Positions 27,793 to 36,876 of a DNA stretch of 64,000 bases are shown piece after piece (position 1 is the first letter of the stretch; every line of letters begins with the position of its first letter). Under the pieces are notes generated by a model. That model was not told the origin of the DNA. It ran no database searches and worked only from the letters and a program-made list of their open reading frames with translations. The stretch comes from Actinomycetota bacterium (GTDB taxonomy: Bacteria > Actinomycetota > UBA4738 > HRBIN12), in NCBI GenBank assembly GCA_026003015.1, contig BPGL01000002.1, positions 248,001 to 312,000 on the forward strand, in the 5' to 3' direction. The position numbers and the translations under genes are program-made.

Positions 27793-30117
27793 GTGGCGAC
27801 CGAGATGCGCACGCGCCCGACGCCGGGGGGCTTCGTGAAGCGCCTGCTCGTCGGGCGGGCGCTCGCCACCCACAAGCTCGAGCACCAGCTGCTGCCGAAG
27901 ACGCTCGCCCTGCCGGTGTTCGCCTCGGACCCGATGTCGTCGAACGCGTACGCGACCGAGGAGATGATGCTCGTGCTCGTCACGGCGGGCGCGGCTGCGC
28001 TCGCCCTGCGCCTCCCCCTCGCGCTCGCGATCGCTCTGCTGCTCGTGATCGTCGTGACGTCGTACCGGCAAACGGTCCGCGCGTACCCGCGCGGGGGCGG
28101 CTCCTACATCGTCGCCCGAGAGAACCTCGGCACGGTGCCGGGGCTCGTCGCCGCCGCGGCGATCCTCACGGACTACGTGCTCACGGTCGCGGTGAGCATC
28201 ACCGCGGGGACGACGGCGATCGCCTCGGTGCGCGCCGAGACCCTGGTGCCGCTGCGAGTGCCGATCGCCGTGGGGCTCGTCGCCTTCGTCACCCTCGCGA
28301 ACCTGCGCGGGGTGAAGGAGGCGAGCACCCTGTTCGCCGTGCCGACCTACGGGTTCGTCGTGATGGTCGGGATCACGCTCGCGACGGGGTTCGCGCGCTG
28401 CCTCGGCGGCTGCCCGCTCGCCGAGACCGCGGACCTGCCCCTGCCGGTCGAGCACTCCCTCAGCCTGTTCCTGATCGCCCGGGCGTTCTCCTCGGGCGCG
28501 ACCGCCCTCACGGGCGTCGAGGCGATCGCCGACGGGGTGCAGGCGTTCCGTCGACCGCAGTCGCGCAACGCCGCCACGACGCTCGCGATCATGGGCGCGA
28601 TCACCGTCACGATGTTCCTCGGGATCACGACGCTGTCCCAGCTGCTGCACGTACGCATCACCGAGGAGATCGCCCCCGAGGCCCCGGTGCTCGGCCAGAT
28701 CGGTCGGACGGTCTTCGACGGCGGGCTCGGGTACCTGCTGCTGCAGGTATTCACGGCCGGGATCTTGATCTTGGCGGCGAACACGGCGTTCCAGGACTTC
28801 CCACGCCTGTCCTCGATCCTGGCCCGTGACCGGTTCATGCCCTCGCAGTTCCGCAACCGCGGGGACCGGCTCGTGTTCTCCAACGGGGTGATCGTGCTCG
28901 CCACCCTTGCGGCCCTCTTGATCTGGGCCTTCGACGCGAACCTCACGCGCCTGATCCAGCTCTACGTGGTCGGGGTGTTCACCGCGTTCACGCTCTCGCA
29001 GTCCGGGATGGTGCGACGGTGGCTCCGACTGCGAGAAGCGCGGTGGGTGCGGGGCGCGGTGATCAACGGGATCGGAGCGCTCACGACCGGCGTCGTCCTC
29101 GTCATCGTCACGATCACGAAGTTCGCGCTCGGCGCGTGGATCGTGATCGTCGCGATGCCGATCATCGTGGGCTTCTTCCTCGCGGTGCACCACCACTACG
29201 CGCGGATCGATCGAGCGCTCGCCGTCGGCCGGCTGTCGCCGCAGGCCACCGCCCGCACCCGCTTCCTCGTGCTCATCCCGGGCTTCGACGAGGCCACGAC
29301 CGAGGCCATCGCCTACCTGCGGGCGATCCGTCCCGAGGAGCTCGAGGTCCTGTGGGTCGGGCCGCCCGAGGGCTACGAGGCCGCTCGGCAGGCGTGGCGC
29401 GAGCGCGCGCCGCGCCTGGGCGAGCTGCAGCTGCTCGAGGGTGCCGACCGTCACCTGGTCCGGGCGGTACGGCGACGGGTCCGTGAGCGCCGGCTCGCGC
29501 CGGATGAGTTCCTCACGATCGTGATCCCCGAGAAGGTGCGGGGCACGGCGCTGTGGCAGGCGCTCCGAGGGCGCGCGTCGTTCCTGCTGAAGGCGGCGAT
29601 GCTGTTCGAGCCGACGGTGGTCGTCACCGACGTCGCCTTCCTGCCGGCGGAAGCGGGCGCGACGCCGGTGGCGGGCGAGCGTCCGCTGGAGCCGGAGCGC
29701 AACGTCGTGCTGATCCCGATCTCGGCCGTGCACGACCCGACCGTGCGCGCGATCACCTACGCGAAGGCCCTGAAGCCGGCTCAGATCGAGGCGCTGTACA
29801 TCGCCACCGACCCCGAGGAGCAGACCGACATCGTGGCGCGCTGGCACGAGCGGGGGATCGACGTTCCGCTCGTCCTGCTCGAGGCACCGTTCCGCGACAT
29901 CACCGAGCCGCTGCTCGCCGAGATTCGGCGCTTCACGTCTCGCGGCGACACGATCGTCACGGTCGTCTTGCCAGAGCTGATCCCTCGCCACTGGTGGGAG
30001 AACGTCCTGCACAACCAGACGGGGCTGTTCATCAAGCGGTTGTTGCTCCTCGAGCCCCGGGTCGTCCTCACGAGCGTCCCGTACCACCTGCGCCACCCGG
30101 AGGTTCCGGAGCGCTAG
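27793..30117 (+). CDS. KimA-like APC-superfamily transporter, second paralogue, with two C-terminal Usp-like domains
   Basis: LPKTLALPVFASDPMSSNAYATEEMMLVL; PRGGGSYIVARENLGTVPGLVAAAAILTDYVLTVAVSITAG; ANTAFQDFPRLSSILARDRFMPSQF. Confidence 0.82.
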   Translation: MATEMRTRPTPGGFVKRLLVGRALATHKLEHQLLPKTLALPVFASDPMSSNAYATEEMMLVLVTAGAAALALRLPLALAIALLLVIVVTSYRQTVRAYPRGGGSYIVARENLGTVPGLVAAAAILTDYVLTVAVSITAGTTAIASVRAETLVPLRVPIAVGLVAFVTLANLRGVKEASTLFAVPTYGFVVMVGITLATGFARCLGGCPLAETADLPLPVEHSLSLFLIARAFSSGATALTGVEAIADGVQAFRRPQSRNAATTLAIMGAITVTMFLGITTLSQLLHVRITEEIAPEAPVLGQIGRTVFDGGLGYLLLQVFTAGILILAANTAFQDFPRLSSILARDRFMPSQFRNRGDRLVFSNGVIVLATLAALLIWAFDANLTRLIQLYVVGVFTAFTLSQSGMVRRWLRLREARWVRGAVINGIGALTTGVVLVIVTITKFALGAWIVIVAMPIIVGFFLAVHHHYARIDRALAVGRLSPQATARTRFLVLIPGFDEATTEAIAYLRAIRPEELEVLWVGPPEGYEAARQAWRERAPRLGELQLLEGADRHLVRAVRRRVRERRLAPDEFLTIVIPEKVRGTALWQALRGRASFLLKAAMLFEPTVVVTDVAFLPAEAGATPVAGERPLEPERNVVLIPISAVHDPTVRAITYAKALKPAQIEALYIATDPEEQTDIVARWHERGIDVPLVLLEAPFRDITEPLLAEIRRFTSRGDTIVTVVLPELIPRHWWENVLHNQTGLFIKRLLLLEPRVVLTSVPYHLRHPEVPER

Positions 30118-31004
30118 CCAGCTGCGGCCGCGGCCCCGGGCCGACGGTCCCTCAGCACCGCAGAGGTCACCGCGCCGTACAGGTAGAGGCTCGAGGCCAG
30201 GCGGATGAGCACGAGCAGTCCGAACAGGGCTCCGATCGTGCCGTACAGGGCGGTGGAGCGCACGACGACCCGATCGACGAGGAACCGGCCGGCGGTGACG
30301 AGCAGGAGCCATCCGACCGTGGTGAGGATCGTGCCGGGCAGGTGATCGCGCCAGCCGATGCCCGGCGGGGCGAGTGCGGCGAAGGAGAGCCCGACGACGA
30401 GGGCGAGGAACGCTGCGGCGACGAGCGGCGTCGCGAGCCCGACGATGGCGCGAAGCCCCGGGGGGACGTTCGCGCCCTCCACCACCGCCCGCGCGAGGAG
30501 GGCGCCGACGACCAACAGCTCGAGGACGATCGTCGCCGCAAGCGCCCGGGCGCGGCGCACGATCCCGGAGGCGTTCACGCGGAAGACCCTCGCGAGGGTC
30601 TCGGAGGTTCTCGCCCCCAGGGCCGACGCCGCCCACAGCGCGCCGCCGAGCCCGAGGAGCCCGACCGACACCCGGGTGCGCACGAGCAGCGCCACCGTCT
30701 CGCGCACGACCTGCTCGAGCCCGGGGATCGCCGCGATCAGCCTCTCCGCGGCCCCGGGGGCGTCGGCGACGAAGCCGAGGGCCGACAGTCCGATCAACAG
30801 CAACGGGAAGATCGACAGGAACGCGGTGAACGCGAGCGCTCCCACGTGGGCGCCCAGGTCGAGGTCCTCGCCCCGTCGCCGGACGGCGTCGAGGAGATCC
30901 AGGGCGCGTCGTGCTGGCGCCGGGAGCCGATCGAGGAGGGCCCCAACCGTGCGGCTCCATCGCTCACGCAGGCGGGCGAGGCGACCCTGCGGTAGCGTTG
31001 GCAT
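30114..31004 (-). CDS. YihY/BrkB family membrane protein
   Basis: ALAFTAFLSIFPLLLIGLSALGFVADAPGAAERLIAAIPGLEQ...DHLPGTILTTVGWLLLVTAGRFLV. Confidence 0.85.
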   Translation of the reverse strand: MPTLPQGRLARLRERWSRTVGALLDRLPAPARRALDLLDAVRRRGEDLDLGAHVGALAFTAFLSIFPLLLIGLSALGFVADAPGAAERLIAAIPGLEQVVRETVALLVRTRVSVGLLGLGGALWAASALGARTSETLARVFRVNASGIVRRARALAATIVLELLVVGALLARAVVEGANVPPGLRAIVGLATPLVAAAFLALVVGLSFAALAPPGIGWRDHLPGTILTTVGWLLLVTAGRFLVDRVVVRSTALYGTIGALFGLLVLIRLASSLYLYGAVTSAVLRDRRPGAAAAAG

Positions 31005-31036
31005 ACCCGAGCTTCCCACGGGAGGGACCGGCCGGT

Positions 31037-31516
31037 ATGAACATCCGTCCCGTCACGAAGGACGACGTTCCGTTCCTGAAGAAGATGCTCTACGAGGCCG
31101 CCCGGTGGAACCCCGACTGGCCGCGGGAGCCCCTCGAGGAGGTCCTCGCCGATCCGATGCTCGTCCGCTACCACGCCGGCTGGGGGCGGCCGGGCGACGG
31201 TGGGGTGATCGCGGAGCTCGAGGGCGAGCCGGTCGGCGCGTGCTGGTACCGGGTGTTCACGCAGGACGCGCCCGGCTACGGGTTCATCGACGAGAAGACC
31301 CCCGAGCTGTCCATCGCGGTGCTCCCCCTGCACCGCCGCAAGGGGATCGGCCACGCCCTGCTGCACTCCGCGATGGTGCAGGCGCGGGAGGAGGGGTTCC
31401 AGGCGCTGTCGCTGTCGGTCGCGGTGCACAACCGCTCCCGGATGATGTACCAGCGAGCGGGTTTCCAGCGGGTCGAGGAGCGGGGCGACAACTGGATCAT
31501 GGTCGCGAACCTCTGA
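31037..31516 (+). CDS. GNAT family N-acetyltransferase
   Basis: MNIRPVTKDDVPFLKKMLYEAARW...PELSIAVLPLHRRKGIGHALLHSAMVQAREEGFQALSLSVAVHNRSRMMYQRAGFQRVE. Confidence 0.9.
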   Translation: MNIRPVTKDDVPFLKKMLYEAARWNPDWPREPLEEVLADPMLVRYHAGWGRPGDGGVIAELEGEPVGACWYRVFTQDAPGYGFIDEKTPELSIAVLPLHRRKGIGHALLHSAMVQAREEGFQALSLSVAVHNRSRMMYQRAGFQRVEERGDNWIMVANL

Positions 31517-31535
31517 GGGCTCGCGAGCGCCTGCC

Positions 31536-32204
31536 TCAGGGGCCGAGGCCCTCGCGACGCGCGGCGTCGAGCAGCGCGTACTCGGTGCGCACGCGTCGCC
31601 ACCGACGGGCGACGTACAGCGCCGTCGCGATCGCGAGCGCCCCGGCAACCGCCCACGAGACCGGCTCGAGCGTGTGCTCGACGGTCCGCCAGCGCTCCCC
31701 GAACGCCCGGCCCGCCCAGGCCAACGCCAGGCACCAGGGCAGGCACCCGGCGAGCGTGTAGGCGCTGAAGCGCCCGAAGCTCATCCGCGCGACGCCGGCC
31801 GGCAGCGAGATGAAGGTCCGCACGACCGGCAGCAGCCGCGAGGCGAAGACCGCGACCTCGCCCCGACGCGCGAACCAGACCTGAGCCCGATCCAGCTCGT
31901 GCGGGCGGATCAGCAGGTAGCGACCGAACCGGTCGACGAGATCGCGGCCCCGCGCCGCTCCGGCCCAGTAGGCGAGCCAGGACCCGAGGAGGTTGCCGAG
32001 GGTCCCGGCGAGCACCACGGCCCACAGGTCGAGCTCCCGGCCGGCGCCCGCGAACGCCGTCGCCGCGAGGGCTCCGCCGACGAGCATCGTCACCTCGCTG
32101 GGGATCGGGATGCAGGCCGACTCGAGGGTCATCAGCACGGCGATCGCGAGGATCCCGTGGTCGGCGACGACGTGGACGATCCAGTCGTGGAGGGCCTCGA
32201 GCAC
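31536..32204 (-). CDS. DedA/SNARE-associated family membrane protein
   Basis: LMTLESACIPIPSEVTMLVGGALA...LVVRTFISLPAGVARMSFGRFSAYTLAGCLPWC-type motifs. Confidence 0.9.
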   Translation of the reverse strand: MLEALHDWIVHVVADHGILAIAVLMTLESACIPIPSEVTMLVGGALAATAFAGAGRELDLWAVVLAGTLGNLLGSWLAYWAGAARGRDLVDRFGRYLLIRPHELDRAQVWFARRGEVAVFASRLLPVVRTFISLPAGVARMSFGRFSAYTLAGCLPWCLALAWAGRAFGERWRTVEHTLEPVSWAVAGALAIATALYVARRWRRVRTEYALLDAARREGLGP

Positions 32205-32359
32205 CCGTCCTCCGCGGTCGATGGGGAAGGCGTGGAGGCGCAGGGTACCAGCCCGTTGCCCGACGACCGCTGGCCGGCCGGATCGGCGAGCGGTGGTACC
32301 GTCGCTGCCCGGGGGCGAACGACGGTGCCCCCGAGCGTCGCGTAGAGGAGCCAGCCCGG

Positions 32360-34795
32360 ATGGCCAAGACCCTGGTCGTCGTCGAGTCGCCCGCGAAGGC
32401 GCGGACGATCGAGCGCTACCTGGGCGGCGGGTACACCGTCCGGGCCTCCTACGGGCACATCCGCGACCTGCCCAAGTCCAAGCTCGGCGTCGATCCCGAG
32501 CGGGACTTCGAGCCCGAGTACATCGTGCCGGAGGACTCCGAGCGTCACGTCGAGGAGCTCCGGCGCGCGCTCGCCTCGGCCGACGACCTCGTCCTGGCCA
32601 CCGACTACGACCGGGAGGGCGAGGCGATCGCCTACCACGTGGCGGAGCTCCTCGGGGTCGACCCGAGCCGAGCGAAGCGGATCACCTTCACCGAGATCAC
32701 CCGCGACGCGATCCTCGAGGCCGTCCAGCATCCGCGGACGATCGACATGCGCCTGGTCGACGCGCAGCAGGCCCGCCGCGTCCTCGACCGCCTCGTTGGG
32801 TACCGGATCTCGCCGCTGCTGTGGCGCAGGGTGCGCCCCGGCCTGTCGGCCGGTCGGGTGCAATCGGTGGCCCTGCGCCTGATCGTCGAGCGCGAGCGTG
32901 AGATCGAGGCGTTCCGCCCGACCGAGTACTGGAGCGTCGACGTCCGGCTGAGCCCCGAGGAGGACGAACGCCCCTTCCTCGCGCGGCTCGTGGCGATCCC
33001 CGATGGCCGCCTGGCCGCCTCGCCCGACAAGAAGGGGATCGTGCTGTCGAGCGAGGCGGAGACCGCCGTCCACGTCGATCGGCTGCGGGGGGGCGCCTAC
33101 CGGGTCACCGGCGTCGAGCGCAAGGAGCGCAAGCGCTCTCCGGCGGCGCCGTTCACGACCTCGACCCTGCAGCAGGAGGCCGCTCGCAAGCTCGGGTTCT
33201 CCGCGCGCAAGACGATGTCGATCGCGCAGCGGCTCTACGAGGGCGTGGACCTGCCCGGGGAGGGGTCGGTCGGGCTGATCACGTACATGCGCACGGACTC
33301 CGTGAACGTGGCCGAGACGGCCCTGCGCGAGATCGCCGAGCTCGTTCGCGCGGACTTCGGGGAGGCCTACGCGTTGCGGTCGTTCCGTCGGTACAAGACG
33401 CGGTCGCGCAACGCGCAGGAGGCGCACGAGGCGATCCGACCGACCAGCGCGTTCCGCACCCCCCAACGCGTCGCCGCCGCCCTCGACCGGGACCAGCTGC
33501 GGCTGTACACCCTGATCTGGCAGCGGACGGTCGCGACGCAGATGGCCGACGCGCGTTTCGAACAGGTCGGGGTCGACATCGAGGCCCGAACCGAGGGCGG
33601 GACCTACGGGTTGCGCGCCACGGGGCAGACGCTCGTGTTCGACGGCTTCATGCGCGTCTACCGCGAGGGTCGCGACGACGAGCCCGACGAGGACGCCGAG
33701 TCGAGGCTCCCCGAGCTGTCGGCCGAGCAGGCCCTCCGTGCGATCGAGGTCCTGCCCGAGCAGCACTTCACGCAGCCGCCGCCGCGCTACACGGAAGCAT
33801 CCCTCGTCAAGCGGCTCGAGGAGCTCGGGATCGGCCGGCCGTCCACGTACGCCTCGATCATCTCAACCCTGCTGGACCGAGGCTACGTGCGGCTCGAGGA
33901 CCGTCGGTTCGTTCCCGAAGACGTCGGCGTGGTCGTGAACGACAAGCTCGTCGAGCACTTCCCCGACATCGTGGACGTCGCGTTCACGGCCCGCATGGAG
34001 GAGGAGCTCGACGAGATCGCCGAGGGCCAGATCCCCTGGACCCAGGTCCTGCACGAGTTCAACGGCCCGTTCGAGCGCGCTCTGGAGAAGGCCGAGCACG
34101 CCTTCGAGCGGTACGAGGAGGAGCTCGACGAGACCTGTCCGCTGTGTCCCGAGGAAGGTCGCGAGCCCGGCAAGCTCCAGGTGAAGCTCGGGCGCTACGG
34201 GAAGTTCATCGGGTGCACGAACTTCCCCGACTGCCGCTACATCCGCAACATGGACGGCTCGGAACGCCGCGAACCCGAGCTGCTCGACGAGACGTGTCCG
34301 GACTGCGGTCGGCAGCTCCAGCGGCGGATGGGTCGCTACGGGCCCTTCGTCGGCTGCAGCGGCTACCCCGAGTGCCGCTACGTCAAGAAGGAGCCGCCTC
34401 GCTCGACCGGGGTGACCTGTCCGCAGTGCCACCGCGGGGAGATCGTCGAGAAGCGGACGCGCTTCGGTGTGTTCTACGGCTGCGACCGTTACCCGGACTG
34501 CGACATGGCCTCGGGCAACCCGCCGGAGGCGGACCGACCCTGCCCGGAGTGCGGTTCGGTGCTGCTGCGCCGACCGAAGTCGCTCCGGTGCTGGAACTGC
34601 GGCGCGGAGCTCGACCTGGACTTCACCGTGACCAAGCCCGGCGACCCGGAGGCCGAGGCCGAGGCGCGGCGGGCCCGAGCGCAGGCGCGCGCGGCCCGGG
34701 CGGGCGGCGCCGCGAAGCGGCGGTCGACCGGCCGAGGCTCGGGCGGGTCGCGCCCGACGCGCGCCTCTGCGAGGACGAAGCGGTCCAAGGGGTAG
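32360..34795 (+). CDS. topA: DNA topoisomerase I with four C-terminal Zn-ribbon-like repeats
   Basis: KTLVVVESPAKARTIERYLGGGYTVRASYGHIRDLP; GLITYMRTDSVNVA; CPLC..GC..CRY, CPDC..GC..CRY, CPQC..GC..CDM, CPEC..C..C. Confidence 0.97.
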   Translation: MAKTLVVVESPAKARTIERYLGGGYTVRASYGHIRDLPKSKLGVDPERDFEPEYIVPEDSERHVEELRRALASADDLVLATDYDREGEAIAYHVAELLGVDPSRAKRITFTEITRDAILEAVQHPRTIDMRLVDAQQARRVLDRLVGYRISPLLWRRVRPGLSAGRVQSVALRLIVEREREIEAFRPTEYWSVDVRLSPEEDERPFLARLVAIPDGRLAASPDKKGIVLSSEAETAVHVDRLRGGAYRVTGVERKERKRSPAAPFTTSTLQQEAARKLGFSARKTMSIAQRLYEGVDLPGEGSVGLITYMRTDSVNVAETALREIAELVRADFGEAYALRSFRRYKTRSRNAQEAHEAIRPTSAFRTPQRVAAALDRDQLRLYTLIWQRTVATQMADARFEQVGVDIEARTEGGTYGLRATGQTLVFDGFMRVYREGRDDEPDEDAESRLPELSAEQALRAIEVLPEQHFTQPPPRYTEASLVKRLEELGIGRPSTYASIISTLLDRGYVRLEDRRFVPEDVGVVVNDKLVEHFPDIVDVAFTARMEEELDEIAEGQIPWTQVLHEFNGPFERALEKAEHAFERYEEELDETCPLCPEEGREPGKLQVKLGRYGKFIGCTNFPDCRYIRNMDGSERREPELLDETCPDCGRQLQRRMGRYGPFVGCSGYPECRYVKKEPPRSTGVTCPQCHRGEIVEKRTRFGVFYGCDRYPDCDMASGNPPEADRPCPECGSVLLRRPKSLRCWNCGAELDLDFTVTKPGDPEAEAEARRARAQARAARAGGAAKRRSTGRGSGGSRPTRASARTKRSKG

Positions 34796-34802
34796 GTCCG
34801 CG

Positions 34803-36851
34803 GTGACGACGTTCGCCGACGAGGTCGCCGCGCTCCGCGGTACGCGCTCGGCGACGCTCGCGGACCTGATCCGCCATCCGTCGTTCTCACGGCTCCTGGC
34901 CGCTCAGACGGTGTCGTCGATGGGCGACTGGGTCGGGTTCGTGGCCGTGACCTCGCTCGTGGCCCGACTGGGCGGCGGCTCGGCCGGCCTGGCCGTCTCC
35001 GGCGTCATGATCGCCCGGACCCTGCCGGCGCTGCTGTTCGGTCCGATCGCGGGCGCCCTGATCGACCGCCTCGACCGCAAGCGGCTGATGATCGTCGCGG
35101 ACGTCGGGCGCGGGAGCCTCTACGCGTCGATGATCTTCCTCGACCAGCTCTGGGCGATCTTCGCCATCTCGTTCGTGATCGAGTGCCTGTCGCTCGTGTG
35201 GTCGCCCGCGCGCGACGCGTCGCTGCCGAACCTCGTGCCACGCCGTCAGCTCGCCAACGCGAACTCGATCGGTCTGGTGTCGACCTACGGGACGCTGCCG
35301 TTGGGGGCCCTGATCTTCACGGTCCTCGTGGGTCTGTCGGAATGGATGGGGGGGCGCGTCCCGATCGTGGGGGCGCGTCCCGAGGCCCTGGCCCTCCTGC
35401 TGGACGCCGGCACGTTCGCGTTCTCGGCGCTCATGGTCGCCCACATCCCGATCCCGGCCCCGTCGACGGCCACGCCGATCCGCCTCGACCTCACCCGCGT
35501 CGGTCGGGACATCGCCGACGGCGTTCGCTTCCTGCGGGAGGACTCGGTGGCCTCCGCGATGACGGGCGGGATCGTCGTCGCCTTCGCGGCCGTGGGGGCG
35601 GTGCTCGCGATCGGTCCCGTGTTCGTGGCCAACACGCTGGAGGCCGGGGCGTCGGGCTGGGGGATCATCGTGACGGCGTTCGGCGTGGGGATGGCGATCG
35701 GCATGGCGAGTTCGAACCATGCCGCTCGCGTGCTCGAGCGCGACCTCGTGTTCGTGGCGTCCCTGCTCATCGCGGCCGGCGTGCTGTTCCTGCTCGCCTC
35801 GATGCCGAACCTCGCCTGGGCGGCGGTTCTCACGGTGTGGCTCGGCGCCTTCTGCGGGAGCGCCTGGGTCAGCGGCTACACGCTGCTGCAGGAGAACGTC
35901 GCCGACGAGTACCGGGGGCGAACGTTCGGCTCGCTCACCGTCTTGGCTCGGGCGGCCCTGTTCCTGTCGCTGTCGGTCTTCCCAGCGCTCGCCGACCTGT
36001 TCGACCGGCTGAGCCGCCGGTTCCTCGACGGCGGGGATGTGCACGTCGGCGGCCAGCGCTTCGACCTGTCGGGCACGAGGCTCGCGCTGTGGGTCGCCGG
36101 CGTCGGGGTCGTGGCGGCGGGGATCACCACCCGGGGCCTGCTCAGGCGGTACCGTCTGTCCCGTCCCGTCCCGCTCCAGCTCGTGCCCAAACTCAAGCGA
36201 CCGCCGGCGACCGGCTTGTTCATCGCCTTCGAGGGCGTCGAGGGCTCGGGCAAGGGCACCCAGGTTCGGCGCGCGGAGGCGTACCTGCGCGAGCACGGCC
36301 TGGACGTCGTCGTGACCCGTGAGCCGGGCGGTACCCCGGCGGGGGAACGGATCCGGGAGGTGCTCCTCGATCCCGCCACGGGGCACCTGGACGCCCGGGC
36401 CGAGGCGCTGCTGTTCGCCGCGAGCCGCGCCCAGATCGTGACGAGCGTGATCCGTCCGGCGCTGGCGGCCGGCAAGGTCGTGATCTGCGACCGCTACATC
36501 GACTCGTCGCTGGCCTACCAGGGCTCCGCCCGGGGCCTCGGCGAGTCCGACGTCCTCACCCTGAACGTGTGGGCGACGCAGGGCTTGTTCCCCGACCTGG
36601 TGTTGCTGCTGCACCTGGAGCCGGACAAGGGGCTCCTGCGCGCCGGCGACGCCCCCGATCGCATGGAGCTCGAGGGCGAGACGTTCCACGCGAAGGTGGC
36701 CGATGCCTACCTGCGGATCGCCGAGGAACATCCCGAGCGGTTCGTCGTGATCGACGCCGACCGTGACCCCGACGAGGTCTTCGTCGACGTCCGAGCGGCG
36801 CTCGACCGACGTTTGGCCGAGCGCGCCGAGGAGGGCTCCGCGGACGCGTGA
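34803..36851 (+). CDS. tmk: Fused MFS-type membrane domain and thymidylate kinase
   Basis: Polytopic N-terminus (SRLLAAQTVSSMGDWVGFVAVTSLVARLGGG) continuous with FIAFEGVEGSGKGTQVRRAEAYL...VVTREPGGTPAGERIREVLLDP...CDRYIDSSLAYQGSARGLG. Confidence 0.92.
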   Translation: MTTFADEVAALRGTRSATLADLIRHPSFSRLLAAQTVSSMGDWVGFVAVTSLVARLGGGSAGLAVSGVMIARTLPALLFGPIAGALIDRLDRKRLMIVADVGRGSLYASMIFLDQLWAIFAISFVIECLSLVWSPARDASLPNLVPRRQLANANSIGLVSTYGTLPLGALIFTVLVGLSEWMGGRVPIVGARPEALALLLDAGTFAFSALMVAHIPIPAPSTATPIRLDLTRVGRDIADGVRFLREDSVASAMTGGIVVAFAAVGAVLAIGPVFVANTLEAGASGWGIIVTAFGVGMAIGMASSNHAARVLERDLVFVASLLIAAGVLFLLASMPNLAWAAVLTVWLGAFCGSAWVSGYTLLQENVADEYRGRTFGSLTVLARAALFLSLSVFPALADLFDRLSRRFLDGGDVHVGGQRFDLSGTRLALWVAGVGVVAAGITTRGLLRRYRLSRPVPLQLVPKLKRPPATGLFIAFEGVEGSGKGTQVRRAEAYLREHGLDVVVTREPGGTPAGERIREVLLDPATGHLDARAEALLFAASRAQIVTSVIRPALAAGKVVICDRYIDSSLAYQGSARGLGESDVLTLNVWATQGLFPDLVLLLHLEPDKGLLRAGDAPDRMELEGETFHAKVADAYLRIAEEHPERFVVIDADRDPDEVFVDVRAALDRRLAERAEEGSADA

Positions 36852-36876
36852 CGGCGTGGTGTGCGAGGCTCGGGGC

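Noticed and set aside
23170-30117. c-di-AMP (ydaO-type) riboswitch upstream of the KimA-like genes
   Set aside because: Intergenic spaces are only about 60 and 34 bp and lack room or recognisable motifs for that riboswitch.
27706-30960. 1084-aa minus-strand ORF covering the second KimA-like gene
   Set aside because: Antisense to a well-supported transporter; composition is artefactual and no domain is recognisable.
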